Assembly: GCF_028993635.1 (NCBI RefSeq) | Contig: NZ_CP118631.1 | Coordinates: forward strand, 1,736,001 to 1,800,000 | Source: Mucilaginibacter sp. SJ | Lineage (GTDB): Bacteria > Bacteroidota > Bacteroidia > Sphingobacteriales > Sphingobacteriaceae | DNA length: 64,000 nt | Direction of reading: 5' to 3' | Program-made: the position numbers and the translations under genes | Shown here: one piece after another, positions 27,037-37,359 of the stretch | How positions within the stretch are numbered: position 1 is the first letter of the stretch | How the letters are laid out: every line of letters begins with the position of its first letter | Notes under the pieces: generated by a model | Told to the model about the DNA's origin: nothing | Seen by the model: only the letters and a program-made list of their open reading frames with translations | Database searches by the model: none

Positions 27037-27603
27037 CTATCCGGCAACAATGCACCGCTCGCCCTGCAGCAGTTCAATACAATTCTCGTAGTTATCGGGC
27101 ATTTGAATCTGTTCAACCTCTTTCATATAACTCTGCTTAATCTCCTTACGGCGGCGGGCTTCAATAAAGCGCCTTACCTGCTCCCTGTTTTCCAGAACCA
27201 GGCCGGGTACTTTGGCAGGCTTGTTAAATTCATCTTTGGCTACCATGGTGAAATAGCTGGTATTGGTATGTTTTACCGAATGGTTTTTGATATTTTCAGA
27301 TATCACCCGGATACCAACCACCAGCGAAGTATTGCCTACATAGTTTACCGATGCCATAAGCGATACCAGTTCCCCAACTTCTACAGGTTGCAAAAAATCT
27401 ACTGTATCAATAGATGCGGTTACGCAATAGTTACCCGCATGCTTGGCGGCACATACATAGGCTACCTTGTCCATAAGCGAAAGCAAGATCCCCCCATGAA
27501 TTTTTCCGCCAAAATTGGAATACGAAGGGATCATCAGTTCGGTAATAGTAGCCTGCGAAAATGCCACGCTTTTATAGCCGTCTATATCGGGTAAGGGGTT
27601 CAT
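27037..27603 (-). CDS. Acyl-CoA thioesterase (hotdog fold)
   Basis: 188 residues. Hotdog-fold motifs of the YciA/ACOT group: MIPSYSNFGGKIHGGILLSL, with the catalytic region followed by MDKVAYVCAAKHAGNYCVTA, SIDTVDFLQPVEVGELVSL and NYVGNTSLVVGIRVISENI. Cytoplasmic; hydrolyses acyl-CoAs to free fatty acids and CoA. A C-terminal helical tail (about 150-188) extends beyond the core. It lies 52 bp downstream of... the divergent region with the outer-membrane gene at 27732 and 52 bp upstream of the histidine kinase. The chain-length preference is unknown. Confidence 0.92.
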   Translation of the reverse strand: MNPLPDIDGYKSVAFSQATITELMIPSYSNFGGKIHGGILLSLMDKVAYVCAAKHAGNYCVTASIDTVDFLQPVEVGELVSLMASVNYVGNTSLVVGIRVISENIKNHSVKHTNTSYFTMVAKDEFNKPAKVPGLVLENREQVRRFIEARRRKEIKQSYMKEVEQIQMPDNYENCIELLQGERCIVAG

Positions 27604-27731
27604 AATATATGGTAATATAGTATAAGGTTAAGCACTAAAATACAATATATGCAACATTAGTATTACATAGGGTTAAATAGTTAAACCTTCGTTACACTTT
27701 AATGGTCAATAACCTAAATTGACCCTAAACT

Positions 27732-30521
27732 ATGAAAAAACACTTACTGCTCGCGTTTATTAGTATTCTTTTTTTATCAACTGCCTATGCCCAGCAAGCC
27801 CGTGAGGTGCGCGGCACGGTAGTTGACAGCGTGGGCTCCGTACCCGGAATTACAGTAAAACTGATATCCGATAAAGACAGTGTAGTAGTAGCAACAAACA
27901 CTGCCGGGGCATTTTATTTCCCCGCTGTCATTTCCAAAAACTTTAAACTCAGTATAAGCGGAATCGGTTACCAGCCCTTTACCCGCCGTTATGTAATGGA
28001 TAACGATACTAAACCCATTAACCTCGATCCCATCAAAGTAAAGGTGCAAACCAATATGCTAAATACGGTGGTTGTTTCGGCAGTGATCCCTATCACGATT
28101 AAGGAGGATACCGTAGAATATAAAGCCAGCGCCTATAAAGTACGGGAAGGGTCACCGGTGGAAGATCTGCTCAAAAAGCTGCCCGGCGTAAGCGTTGATA
28201 AAGACGGCAATGTAACCGCACATGGCAAACAGGTTACCAAAGTACGGGTTAATGGTAAAGATTATTTTACCGGCGATGTGCAAACCGCCACTCAGAACCT
28301 GCCTGCCGATATTGTGGAAAACATACAGGTGATTGACGATTACGGCGACCAGGCCAACCTTACCGGCATCAAAACCGGCGACCCGGACAAGATCCTGAAC
28401 ATCACCATACAAAAGGGAAAAAGCAAAGGTAATTTTGGCCAGGGCAGCGTTGGCGTTGGTAATGACGACCGGTACCAGGCCCGTCTTTCGGCCAATTCAT
28501 TTTATGATGCCAGGCAGCTGGCAGTTATAGGCACCTGGAATAACAATAACACCAATAGTTTCAACCTTGGCAGCAGCGGTGGCGGCGGCGGTCGGGCCGG
28601 GCGTGGAGGTGGCGGAGGCGGAAGCAGTGCCGGCGGGGTAAGTACAGCGAATGGCATTACTACCAACCGTTCCATAGGTACCAATTACCGCGATGACTGG
28701 GGCAAAAAAGTTACGGTATATGGCAGCTATAGTTTTGCCGATAAAGACAGGGATATCAACATCACAACCTTGCAGCAAAACCTTTATCAATCAGGTAATA
28801 TCATCAATATGGATAACAGCACTAACCATAACCATGGTATCAACCACCGTTTTGATTTCAATATCGAGTACAAAATAGATACATCTAACTATATCAAAAT
28901 AAACCCGGGTTTTTCATATGCCACTGCCGAAAACATGAGTACCGATACCTTCAGCAATACCCGTAACCAAAGTTTAGTTACAGGTAATGAGCTGGCACTC
29001 ACCAATAACTCATCACAAACAGGCAGCCTTAATGTGCTTTATAACCACAAGTTCCATAAAAAAGGACGGAACTTCAGTGTTAATGCCAATATAAGCTATT
29101 CTAAAAACGACCAGGAACTGAACGATAAATACACCACCCGGCAGGATACCGTGGTAACGCCATTGTTTCAGCAGATCAACTCTGATAATCAATCGCAAAG
29201 GGTAAGCCTGCATTTTTCATATATCGAACCTATTGGCAAAACAACTTACCTGGAAAGCAATTACAGTTATAATTATTCGAACACCGATAATAATCGCTAC
29301 AACTACCGGGTTGATCCTGTAACAGGCAATCAAACCTACGTTGATTCATTGAGTACGTTGTATAACTACCAGTTCATCACCAACCGCATCGGGTTAAACC
29401 TTCGAGGGATACAACCTAAATATAATTATACGCTGGGCCTGGCTGTTCAGCCTTCAAAGCTTGACGGGGAATCGCACAATTTTCATACCTCCACATCTAC
29501 CTTTAATATTATCCCTACGGCCAGGTTTATCTATAACTTTTCAAAAAACCATTCCTTTTCGTTTAATTATAGCGGCTCCAATGCACAGCCATCATTTAGC
29601 CAGCTGCAGCTTCAGCCCGATTATTCAAACCCTCAAAACAGGGTTTATGGCAACCCTGACCTGAAACCTGAATTTACCAACAGCTTTAATGTGCGTTATA
29701 ACCAGTTTGATATTGCCAGCGGCAATTCACTGTTCGCCAGTTTATCATTTGCCGAAACCCAGGATAAAATAGTTACCAATTCGGCCCCTGTTACCGATAG
29801 CACCCAAAGCACAAAAGGCAACAATACCATACAGGCAACCCGCTATATTAACACCAATGGTTTTTATAATGTAAACGGCAACTATTCCTTTTCAAAACCA
29901 TTTGCCGAACGCAAGTACACCGTATCCTTAAACGGCGGTGCAAGCTACAACAACAATATTTCATATATTGAAAATCAGCGCAATGAGGGTAGAAACTGGG
30001 TGCTTAACCAGGGCGTTAAACTTAGGGTTGACCTTGACAGCATTATGGACAGCGAGATCAGCGCTAATTACAGCATTAATACTACCCGTTACAGCCTGCC
30101 ATCTTCATTAAATACCGATGCCCAAACCTGGACATTAGGGCTCGACGGCCGTAATTACTTTTTTTACAGTTGGGTGCTTGGTTACAGTTTAACTCAAACC
30201 ATCAATCACGGTTTCAGCAGTACCGTAAAAGCCAACCCTACCCTGCTGAGCAGCTATCTGGAATATCAGTTTTTAAACAAGCATATAGCCTCGCTTAGGT
30301 TCCAGGCTTTTGATATTTTTGACCAGAACAAAGGCATTACCCGTACCGCCGTAGGCAACCAGATCATTGATACGCGTACCAACCGGCTGGGCAGGTATTT
30401 TATGCTCAGCTTTACCATCCGGCTTCAAAAATTTACGGGCAGCCGTCCGCAGGGCGGGCGTAACGGCGGCGGACGTGGATTTGGCGGAGGTGGCGGTGGT
30501 CGCCGCGGAGGCAGGGGATAA
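27732..30521 (+). CDS. Outer-membrane beta-barrel protein with carboxypeptidase-regulatory and plug-like domains
   Basis: 929 residues. Signal peptide MKKHLLLAFISILFLSTAYA; a carboxypeptidase-D-regulatory-like domain (about 25-105, VRGTVVDSVGSVPGITVKLI); a TonB-plug-like region (about 115-230, SPVEDLLKKLPGVSVDKDGN and ADIVENIQVIDDYGDQANLT); then a long beta-barrel of alternating aromatic strands, including NPDLKPEFTNSFNVRY. Gly-rich insertions occur at about 280-306 and at the C-terminus (GGRGFGGGGGGRRGGRG), so the usual terminal aromatic residue of the barrel is followed by a basic Gly tail. It resembles the OMP_b-brl family rather than a full SusC. A role in uptake or secretion cannot be assigned. 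Confidence 0.88.
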   Translation: MKKHLLLAFISILFLSTAYAQQAREVRGTVVDSVGSVPGITVKLISDKDSVVVATNTAGAFYFPAVISKNFKLSISGIGYQPFTRRYVMDNDTKPINLDPIKVKVQTNMLNTVVVSAVIPITIKEDTVEYKASAYKVREGSPVEDLLKKLPGVSVDKDGNVTAHGKQVTKVRVNGKDYFTGDVQTATQNLPADIVENIQVIDDYGDQANLTGIKTGDPDKILNITIQKGKSKGNFGQGSVGVGNDDRYQARLSANSFYDARQLAVIGTWNNNNTNSFNLGSSGGGGGRAGRGGGGGGSSAGGVSTANGITTNRSIGTNYRDDWGKKVTVYGSYSFADKDRDINITTLQQNLYQSGNIINMDNSTNHNHGINHRFDFNIEYKIDTSNYIKINPGFSYATAENMSTDTFSNTRNQSLVTGNELALTNNSSQTGSLNVLYNHKFHKKGRNFSVNANISYSKNDQELNDKYTTRQDTVVTPLFQQINSDNQSQRVSLHFSYIEPIGKTTYLESNYSYNYSNTDNNRYNYRVDPVTGNQTYVDSLSTLYNYQFITNRIGLNLRGIQPKYNYTLGLAVQPSKLDGESHNFHTSTSTFNIIPTARFIYNFSKNHSFSFNYSGSNAQPSFSQLQLQPDYSNPQNRVYGNPDLKPEFTNSFNVRYNQFDIASGNSLFASLSFAETQDKIVTNSAPVTDSTQSTKGNNTIQATRYINTNGFYNVNGNYSFSKPFAERKYTVSLNGGASYNNNISYIENQRNEGRNWVLNQGVKLRVDLDSIMDSEISANYSINTTRYSLPSSLNTDAQTWTLGLDGRNYFFYSWVLGYSLTQTINHGFSSTVKANPTLLSSYLEYQFLNKHIASLRFQAFDIFDQNKGITRTAVGNQIIDTRTNRLGRYFMLSFTIRLQKFTGSRPQGGRNGGGRGFGGGGGGRRGGRG

Positions 30522-30590
30522 TTTGTATCCTGCTTTTTTTTGAAAAACGTTAAGCGCTGTTATATATTTACAACAATCTATATCCCTGCA

Positions 30591-31310
30591 TTGAGAAAAT
30601 TTATTTTAACCTTTATATCGATATTGGCTATCGGCAACACTTTTGCACAAACCAAGGATGCTGCCGCTGCAAAAACTACCCCGGAAACTGTTGTAGTAAA
30701 ACGTCGCCTCACCGATTCGGTAGTTGAGCGGTTTAACGTGCTAAAAACTAACAGAGGCATCAGGCAGGGGCTATACCAGGCCCTGTATCAAAAAAACTAT
30801 GCGCTGGCCAGTGGTTATTACGATAATGATAAACGAACCGGCGTTTGGCACTTTTTTGACAACCGCGGGCACCTGGTACAAAATTTTGATTACAGGACCA
30901 ACCAGATCACCTATGAGGCTCCTGAAGACAGCACATCAAACCTGCAGTATTTTGTTGATGTAAAACTTAATGATACAGCTAAAACAACCAAACCACTTAA
31001 AGTAGGCGGCAGATTTTTTGGGTACCTCCCCTATCTCAACCTCTTTAAGCTTCCCCCCGAGTTAATGAACCTTAACCCTAATGTATCATTTGGAGCGGTA
31101 GAGCTGTTGATTAGTCCGTTGGGAAGGCTTGCATCATTCAAGGTGCATGTGTACAGCGGGTCGTATGAAAAAACTTTTAATATGAGCATCGACGTGCCCG
31201 ACCCGGCCGATAAGATCTTTGTACCGGCTACCGTAAACGGCGAAGGTGTTAGCTGCCGGGTGCTTATCAAATGTGCTTTCAGGAATGATGGGGGATTAGA
31301 ATTTTATTAA
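30591..31310 (+). CDS. Exported hypothetical protein with MORN-like motif
   Basis: There is no in-frame ATG near the front. The TTG at 30591 gives a clean signal peptide (LRKFILTFISILAIGNTFAQ) and 239 residues; an earlier TTG at 30540 would add 17 residues. The mature part contains one MORN/YwqK-like stretch (ASGYYDNDKRTGVWHFFDNR, then GHLVQNFDYRTNQITYE), and the last 100 residues resemble a periplasmic domain of the TonB C-terminal kind (AVELLISPLGRLASFKVHVY, FVPATVNGEGVSCRVLIKCA). It lies 18-69 bp after the beta-barrel gene and probably shares its transcript. Function unknown. Confidence 0.75.
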   Translation: MRKFILTFISILAIGNTFAQTKDAAAAKTTPETVVVKRRLTDSVVERFNVLKTNRGIRQGLYQALYQKNYALASGYYDNDKRTGVWHFFDNRGHLVQNFDYRTNQITYEAPEDSTSNLQYFVDVKLNDTAKTTKPLKVGGRFFGYLPYLNLFKLPPELMNLNPNVSFGAVELLISPLGRLASFKVHVYSGSYEKTFNMSIDVPDPADKIFVPATVNGEGVSCRVLIKCAFRNDGGLEFY

Positions 31311-31336
31311 TCGTCCCTACTCTTCCTAAACTAAAA

Positions 31337-31420
31337 GCGTCATTGCGAGGTACGAAGCAATCCCAAACTACACAGGGCGAACCTGCTAATTGGAGATTGC
31401 TTCGTACCTCGCAATGACGC
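31337..31420. repeat. 84-bp interspersed inverted repeat, copy 1
   Basis: Perfect 26-bp arms (gcgtcattgcgaggtacgaa followed by gcaatc, and its complement ending at 31420) enclose 32 bp. It sits between two convergent genes and could also terminate both. A related copy lies at 63599-63692. Confidence 0.88.
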
Positions 31421-31451
31421 TTAATTATATAGCTAAGCTATTAGTAGCCTA

Positions 31452-31955
31452 TTAATGGTGATGATGACCATCCGGACCATGTGCGTGGCCGTGTGATAAC
31501 TCTTCGGCTGTTGCAGGGCGTACGTTAAGGATATTACCTTTAAAGTGCAGTTCCTGGCCGGCCATAGGGTGATTAAGATCAACAATAACGGCATCTTCGG
31601 CAATTGAAACTACCATAGCCTGGAAACGGTGGCCCTGGTTATCCTGTAAAGGCAAAATGCTGCCAACTTCAGGAATTTCAGTACCCTGAAACATTTCTTT
31701 AGGCAGGTTGGCTACTGCTTCTTCATCATATACGCCATAAGCATCTTCGGGAGATAAGCGAAACTCGTAGGCATCACCTGTTGAAAGTGTGCTTAGGTTA
31801 TCCTCAAATTTAGGCAGCATCTGTCCTGCACCAAATAAAAAGGTAAGCGGCTGTTCCTGGGTGGTACTTTCTACCAACGTTTCGGTACCTGTGTTTTCGC
31901 GGTCTACGTACAAATCGTAGGTTAATGATACTACGTGCTGAGGTGCAATCTTCAT
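31452..31955 (-). CDS. FKBP-type peptidyl-prolyl isomerase, SlyD-like
   Basis: 167 residues, no signal peptide. FKBP core: VVSLTYDLYVDRENTGTETL, LTFLFGAGQMLPKFEDNL, then the insert-in-flap domain RLSPEDAYGVYDEEAVANLP and VDLNHPMAGQELHFKGNILN. These are the diagnostic SlyD motifs. The His-rich C-terminus (HGHAHGPDGHHHH) would bind Ni or other metals as in SlyD. It catalyses proline cis-trans isomerisation and acts as a chaperone. It starts 12 bp after the thioredoxin-domain gene in the same direction. Confidence 0.93.
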   Translation of the reverse strand: MKIAPQHVVSLTYDLYVDRENTGTETLVESTTQEQPLTFLFGAGQMLPKFEDNLSTLSTGDAYEFRLSPEDAYGVYDEEAVANLPKEMFQGTEIPEVGSILPLQDNQGHRFQAMVVSIAEDAVIVDLNHPMAGQELHFKGNILNVRPATAEELSHGHAHGPDGHHHH

Positions 31956-31967
31956 TGTAAATTGTTT

Positions 31968-33989
31968 TTAGTTGTAAAATCTGGCTTCAACCTCTTTTAT
32001 GGCATCGGCCGGGTTATGAGCAGGTAATCCGCAGGTTTTATCTTTACAAATGAAAATTTGCGTTGATGCACCAAACTTATCCTGCAGCAAAGGTAAACTT
32101 CCTGTATTACCGCCCAACATAATTTTATTGGGGATGTAATTATTTTCCATTTCCTTTCTGAAAGTTTCCGCTCCGGCACCAGTTATCGCAATTTCGTTTA
32201 TTCCAAACACCTCATCCAGCAAAAGCATCACCCAGTTTGAATAGGCCGAACCATACTTTGCCAGCTGCGGCATTACATTACGTAACAACTGTGCCGAAAC
32301 CTCAATGTAACTTTCGTTATCAAAAAGCAAGCCTAACTTTTTAAGTACCCGTGCCATAACCGAATTGGAGGCAGGGATCACCCCATCCATAATTTCAGAT
32401 TTGCGGGCGATCAGTTGCTCATCATCATCGGCAGTGAAAAAGAAAATGCCCTTTGCTTCATCGTAATAGTGGGCTATGGCCGTATCGGTAAGGCTTTTGG
32501 CCTGCTGCAGCCAGTGCTCGTTGAAGGTAACTTCATACAAAGCAATGAGCCCGTCAATGATATTGGCATAATCATCTAAAAATGCTACCGGCGTATCCGG
32601 TGACGATGTGGCGCTGTAAACCCGTGATAACCTGCCATTTTGGCCAAGCAGGTTATTTAAAATAAACCCGGCATTGTTCAGCGCAAGCTCAAGGTACTCC
32701 GGTTTATTAAACGCACGGTAAGCATCGCTCAAACCTTTCAGCATAAGGCCATTCCACGATGCCAGGATCTTGTTATCCAATCCCGGCCGTACGCGTACAC
32801 TGCGGGCTTCAAATACCTTTTGACGGGATGCAGCTATTTTGGCAAGCAATTCATCACCAGGCAAACCTAATTTTGCGGCCAGGCCTTCATCGCTGTCCTT
32901 CCGGAACAATACGTTCGATTCCTCCTCTTCCCAGCTGCCTTCCTCCGTAATATTATAGTAGATACAGAACAAACCGGCTTCATCGCCTAAAATCTCTTCA
33001 ATCTCATCCTTGATAAAAATATAGAACTTGCCTTCCTTTCCTTCACTATCCGCGTCAAGCGCCGAATAAAAGCCATACCCGGGCGACATCAGCTCATGGG
33101 TGCTGAAAGTGATGATCTCATCAACTACCTGTTTGTACAATTCATCCGGATGCCAGGTGTAAGCTTCGGCATACAGGCTAATAAGCTGGGCGTTATCATA
33201 CAGCATTTTTTCAAAATGTGGTACATGCCAGCGACCGTCAACCGAATAGCGTGCAAATCCACCGCCAACATGATCATAAATTCCCCCGAAAGCCATTTTA
33301 TGCAAAGTAAGTTTCACTTGCTCCGCTACTTCATCATCTTTCATTAAATAGCCATAGCGCATTAAAGCCTGCCAGTTATTTGGCATCGGGAATTTGGGCG
33401 CGTTGCCGGTGCCCCCCTCCTGCTTATCAAAATATCGTTTCCAATTGTTTACGATGGCTTGCAGATCGTCCCGCGTATGTTTTGCCTGTGCCACTACAAA
33501 TTCTATCGACTCATATTTTTGAATCCCCTCAGTAAGGCGAACAGCATAATCTTCGGCCTCTTCTGGCTTTTGCTTGTAAAAATCGGCCAGGTTAAAGAGC
33601 AACGACGTCCAGTCGTTTTTGCGGAAGTAAGTGCCGCCGTAAATAGGCCTTTGATCGGGCAGGCAAATGCAGTTAAGTGGCCAACCACCACGGCCACTCA
33701 TCAGTTGCACGGCACTCATATAAATCTGGTCAACATCGGGGCGCTCTTCCCTATCCACCTTAATACAAACAAAATATTCATTCATTACAGCGGCCACAGC
33801 TTCATCCTCGAAGCTTTCGTGCTCCATAACATGGCACCAATGACAGGCCGAGTAGCCGATGCTTACCAGGATGAGCTTATTTTCGGCTTTGGCTTTATCA
33901 AGGGCTTCTTTGCCCCAGGGGTACCAGTTTACCGGGTTATTGGCATGTTGTAATAAATAGGGCGATGTGGAGTTGGCCAGGCGATTCAT
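31968..33989 (-). CDS. Thioredoxin domain-containing protein (DUF255/YyaL family)
   Basis: The ATG at 33989 gives 673 residues; a TTG 21 bp upstream is also possible. The start [20 protein letters not shown] followed by NWYPWG is the signature of the spermatogenesis-associated-protein-20/YyaL family. The thioredoxin-like part carries [20 protein letters not shown], with CxxC-type CHWC, and [20 protein letters not shown]. The remainder is an (alpha/alpha)6-like domain: [54 protein letters not shown]. Cytoplasmic; biochemical role not settled in the literature. It probably forms a two-gene unit with slyD. Confidence 0.93.
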   Translation of the reverse strand: MNRLANSTSPYLLQHANNPVNWYPWGKEALDKAKAENKLILVSIGYSACHWCHVMEHESFEDEAVAAVMNEYFVCIKVDREERPDVDQIYMSAVQLMSGRGGWPLNCICLPDQRPIYGGTYFRKNDWTSLLFNLADFYKQKPEEAEDYAVRLTEGIQKYESIEFVVAQAKHTRDDLQAIVNNWKRYFDKQEGGTGNAPKFPMPNNWQALMRYGYLMKDDEVAEQVKLTLHKMAFGGIYDHVGGGFARYSVDGRWHVPHFEKMLYDNAQLISLYAEAYTWHPDELYKQVVDEIITFSTHELMSPGYGFYSALDADSEGKEGKFYIFIKDEIEEILGDEAGLFCIYYNITEEGSWEEEESNVLFRKDSDEGLAAKLGLPGDELLAKIAASRQKVFEARSVRVRPGLDNKILASWNGLMLKGLSDAYRAFNKPEYLELALNNAGFILNNLLGQNGRLSRVYSATSSPDTPVAFLDDYANIIDGLIALYEVTFNEHWLQQAKSLTDTAIAHYYDEAKGIFFFTADDDEQLIARKSEIMDGVIPASNSVMARVLKKLGLLFDNESYIEVSAQLLRNVMPQLAKYGSAYSNWVMLLLDEVFGINEIAITGAGAETFRKEMENNYIPNKIMLGGNTGSLPLLQDKFGASTQIFICKDKTCGLPAHNPADAIKEVEARFYN

Positions 33990-34076
33990 ATAGCTGTGTG
34001 TTTGCTGCAAAAATGCAGATATAATTGCACCTGTAAGTTAAATGGAATTTATTTAGAAAAGTTTTAGGGGTGATAG

Positions 34077-34615
34077 CTATTCTGCCAAATCAGCAAACAA
34101 ATCTTCAAACATTTTCCGTGCAGCATTCTTTACTTCATTAACCGCATCAACTTTATTGTTCACCATCAAATATGCACTATGGCTGGCATCTGCATAATGG
34201 GTAAAAGTTTCTGTGCCCAAAAGTGCATACATAGCCAACCTGTAAATCCTAAAACGCTTGGTTAGCTCCTTTGCTTCTGTATATATGAATTTTGAGGATC
34301 AACTGTATTGGCACCAATGAAGCCGAAACTTGCCCGTGGATTCCGTCCGTATATATGCAACATGATGCGAATGCAAGTAGATATGACTTTTGAGCCTTTG
34401 TTTTCGTTAGTGAGTAAATGATATTTAAGTGGGTTACGTTTATCTTTCTTTAAATAAAACTTTACAATATAAATATCATGAACATATACTTCTACCTCAA
34501 CCAGATAGTAATTATACTTTGATCTAAAACTAAAAATGAGTATTTCCTTTAGATATCTTTTATTATGCGCTTTCTCAACCCCAACCTGCGAAAACTTATA
34601 ATACGAGTCGAACAT
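34077..34615 (-). pseudogene. Frameshifted hypothetical gene (two reading frames of one protein)
   Basis: From ATG at 34615 the frame encodes 117 residues (MFDSYYKFSQVGVEKAHNKR, VEVEVYVHDIYIVKFYLKKD, IMLHIYGRNPRASFGFIGAN) and stops at 34262. The next frame continues without a gap from about 34300 as FIYTEAKELTKRFRIYRLAM, then YALLGTETFTHYADASHSAY, to TAG at 34077-34079. Joining them requires one extra base in the A/T run at 34290-34293, so this is a single-base deletion or a sequencing error. The joined protein, about 178 residues, looks like a Bacteroidota-wide hypothetical family (possibly DUF6169; not certain). Confidence 0.6.
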
Positions 34616-34774
34616 TTATGGAAGTAAGTATTTATAAACAGAAGGGCGTGCAAGATCAATCTCCTCTTTTGTAATTTTTACCAGCTGAGATTCGTTTTTT
34701 TTTGTGGGTTTGATACCCACTGTGTTTTTCCCTTTACCAATACCCTTATTCATGAGGGAATGATTAGTTTCCAT
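34616..34774 (-). CDS. Small hypothetical protein abutting the frameshifted gene
   Basis: 52 codons from ATG 34774 (or 45 from an in-frame ATG at 34753), too short for most gene lists. The product is basic (MNKGIGKGKNTVGIKPTKKN) and ends in LARPSVYKYLLP. Its TAA stop directly abuts the ATG of the next gene (TAAATG), which indicates translational coupling. It forms a two-gene module with the frameshifted protein. No function recognised. Confidence 0.6.
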   Translation of the reverse strand: METNHSLMNKGIGKGKNTVGIKPTKKNESQLVKITKEEIDLARPSVYKYLLP

Positions 34775-35042
34775 TGTAGTGCTCCGTTTATACAAATATA
34801 CGTTTTGTTAAATAATCGTTCATCAGTATTTTTAAACTTCGGCAGTAGCATCATTTCCCAATATGGAGGCGCCCCATGCTCCCATAGGTAATATATCATA
34901 TCATTATTTGGCTCTTAATCATCAGAAAAGCAGCGGCTCGTAAATATGCTTAAATTACTAATATATATGTTACACAGCACCCAAATTATCAAACTCACAA
35001 ATTATTTCCCTTTATTTGCCCCCTTGTTATCAAAAATTTAAG

Positions 35043-37007
35043 ATGAACTGTTTAAAACTGAATTATTTATTATGCGCCGTGGCGCTGATGCCGTTTACGC
35101 GACCGGCATCGGCCCAAACTACCGACACCACAAAATACAATCACCAGGACCTTTTTGGCCCAATTACCTGGCCCGTTACCAGTGACGGTACACGCTCGGC
35201 TGCAGGCAAGCCCTCACCAAATTACTGGCAAAACCGCGCTGATTACCAAATCAAAGCTGCTCTTAATGAAGGCAAGGATACTACCATAACCGGCGAAGTA
35301 ACCATTACCTACACCAATAACAGCCCTGATAAGTTGGATTATCTGTGGCTGCAACTGGATCAAAACCTGTTTAAACCAGATTCGCGCGGAGCGGCGGTAA
35401 CGCCATACACCGGCGACAGGTTTGACGTTCGTGGATTTAGTCGCGGTGGTTATCATATCGCTTCTGTTGAGATTACCTATAAAGGCGAAACCTACAAGGT
35501 TGATCCTATCATTACGGATGCACGGATGCAGTTACGCCTTAATGCCCCAATGGATGGCAAAGGCGAAAAAATAGAGATCAAGGTTAATTATGATTTTGCA
35601 ATCCCCTTTTATGGCGCCGACCGTATGGGCCGTAAAAAGTTTAAACAGGGCTATATTTACGAAATTGCCCAATGGTACCCACGCATGTGCGTTTATGACG
35701 ATGTGGAAGGCTGGAACACCCTGCCCTACATGGGTTTAGGCGAGTTTTATTGCGAATATGGTGATTTTGACTATTATATCACCGCTCCTGCCAACAAAAT
35801 AGTAGTTGGCTCGGGCGATTTGCAAAACCCCGAAGAAGTACTTACCCCGGCACAACAAAAAAGGCTGGCAGAAGCCCGCAACAGCGATAAAACGGTAACT
35901 ATCATTAGCGCGGGCGAAGTTGGCAAAGGCTCAACCCGGCCGTTTAAAGGTACGCTTACCTGGCATTTTAAAATGCAGAATACCCGCGATATTGCCTGGG
36001 GAGCTTCTGACGCTTTTATCTGGGACGCGGCGAGGGTTAATTTCCCGTCGGGCCGCAAGGGTATTGCCATGTCGGCCTATCCTGTTGAAAGTTCGGGCAA
36101 TGACGGCTGGGGCCGCTCAACCGAATACCTGAAAAACAGCATGGAGATCTATTCAAACCTATATTTTGAATATCCCTGGAATTCGGCAGTTAACGTATCG
36201 GGAGTGGCATTAGGCATGGAATATCCGGGTGCTATCTTTTGCCTCAGCAACCTGAAAAAAGGACAGCTTTGGGGTGATGTTACCCATGAGATAGGCCATA
36301 ACTGGTTCCCGATGATAGTAGGCTCAAACGAGCGCAAATACATGTGGCAGGACGAAGGTTTTAACACCTTTATTAATGAGTATGCTACCGAACAATTTAA
36401 TAAGGGCGAATATGTTGAGAAAAGTGGTTCGGCGCAAAATGTACTGGCCGGCTACCGCAACAGCAAAGACCCGCTCATGACCGCTCCTGAAGCCATTGGT
36501 CTCAATGATTACGGTCAGTATTATACCAAAACCGCGTTAGGTTTGGATATATTGCGCAACGTAGTGCTTGGCCCCGAGCGCTTTGACTATGCTTTCCGCG
36601 AGTATGTTAAGAACTGGGCGTTTAAGCACCCGCTTCCGTACGATCTTTTCAGGGCTATGAATGATGCCAGCGGCGAGGACCTGAACTGGTTCTGGAAATC
36701 ATGGTTCTTCACCACCTGGAAGCTTGACCAGGCCATTACTTCGGTAAGCTACATCAAAGGCAACCCGGCCGAAGGCGCGCTGATCACACTTACCAATAAT
36801 GAAAAAATGGCTTTGCCTGTTGATCTTAAAATTGTTCAGGCTAACGGCAAAACCGAAACAATCCACCTGCCGGTAAACATCTGGCAGCGCGACGGCGTTT
36901 GGAAATTTAAATACCCCTCAACAACGGCTATCAAAAGCATGGAAATAGACCCTGATCGTCAACTACCTGATGTTGACCTGAAAAACAACATTTACAGGGG
37001 AGAGTAG
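35043..37007 (+). CDS. M1 family metallopeptidase
   Basis: 654 residues from ATG 35043; a TTG at 35016 is less likely because the ATG gives a clean signal peptide ([20 protein letters not shown], then PASAQ). N-terminal beta domain: [20 protein letters not shown]. Catalytic domain: exopeptidase-like GMEYPGAIF, and zinc motif [18 protein letters not shown] with the third ligand in [14 protein letters not shown] (HExxH-x18-E). The end is a helical domain ([20 protein letters not shown]). A periplasmic aminopeptidase that trims peptides. A plus-strand terminator follows at 37089. Confidence 0.94.
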   Translation: MNCLKLNYLLCAVALMPFTRPASAQTTDTTKYNHQDLFGPITWPVTSDGTRSAAGKPSPNYWQNRADYQIKAALNEGKDTTITGEVTITYTNNSPDKLDYLWLQLDQNLFKPDSRGAAVTPYTGDRFDVRGFSRGGYHIASVEITYKGETYKVDPIITDARMQLRLNAPMDGKGEKIEIKVNYDFAIPFYGADRMGRKKFKQGYIYEIAQWYPRMCVYDDVEGWNTLPYMGLGEFYCEYGDFDYYITAPANKIVVGSGDLQNPEEVLTPAQQKRLAEARNSDKTVTIISAGEVGKGSTRPFKGTLTWHFKMQNTRDIAWGASDAFIWDAARVNFPSGRKGIAMSAYPVESSGNDGWGRSTEYLKNSMEIYSNLYFEYPWNSAVNVSGVALGMEYPGAIFCLSNLKKGQLWGDVTHEIGHNWFPMIVGSNERKYMWQDEGFNTFINEYATEQFNKGEYVEKSGSAQNVLAGYRNSKDPLMTAPEAIGLNDYGQYYTKTALGLDILRNVVLGPERFDYAFREYVKNWAFKHPLPYDLFRAMNDASGEDLNWFWKSWFFTTWKLDQAITSVSYIKGNPAEGALITLTNNEKMALPVDLKIVQANGKTETIHLPVNIWQRDGVWKFKYPSTTAIKSMEIDPDRQLPDVDLKNNIYRGE

Positions 37008-37041
37008 TTTTGATTTCGGAATTTGGATTTTCGATTTCGGA
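37008..37041 (+). repeat. 34-bp post-stop repeat, copy 2
   Basis: Begins with the base after the TAG of the M1 peptidase: ttttgatttcggaatttgga, then ttttcgatttcgga. It matches the copy at 11391-11424 (opposite strand). A diverged version lies at 37851-37884 in inverted orientation. Confidence 0.75.
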
Positions 37042-37048
37042 TTTGTGA

Positions 37049-37080
37049 AGAGATTAGAGATTAGAGATTAGAGATTAGAG
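37049..37080 (+). repeat. 7-bp tandem repeat (agagatt)
   Basis: About four and a half copies of agagatt in a row, just before the terminator. A short microsatellite, probably of slippage origin. Confidence 0.85.
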
Positions 37081-37088
37081 GGAACTTC

Positions 37089-37125
37089 AAAAAGCGATGG
37101 GCGTTTGGGCTCATCGCTTTTTTTT
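37089..37125 (+). terminator. Rho-independent terminator after M1 peptidase
   Basis: Stem aaaaagcgatg / catcgcttttt (11 bp) with a 12-nt loop and a continuing run of T on the plus strand. Confidence 0.88.
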
Positions 37126-37359
37126 CGATGATTCTGTTAGCTTAACTGTGAGTTTTTTTATCGCGGTCAGTGTAAAATTATGCACCCTTTAAAAAACCAT
37201 AAAATATCCTTAAAAAAACACTATATCCAACTGTTAATAAGCAATATACCCACTAATACAAACCTATATCGACTTCAATTAAACACTGGAAAATATTTTT
37301 AATTATAAAACATTTTGTTTATTTTTAATATTAAAGGCTAATAGCAAATTACAATTAGC
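37126..37359. other. AT-rich intergenic region before response regulator
   Basis: Very AT-rich spacer that should carry the promoter of the receiver gene. No clear consensus element and no ORF were recognised. Confidence 0.4.
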
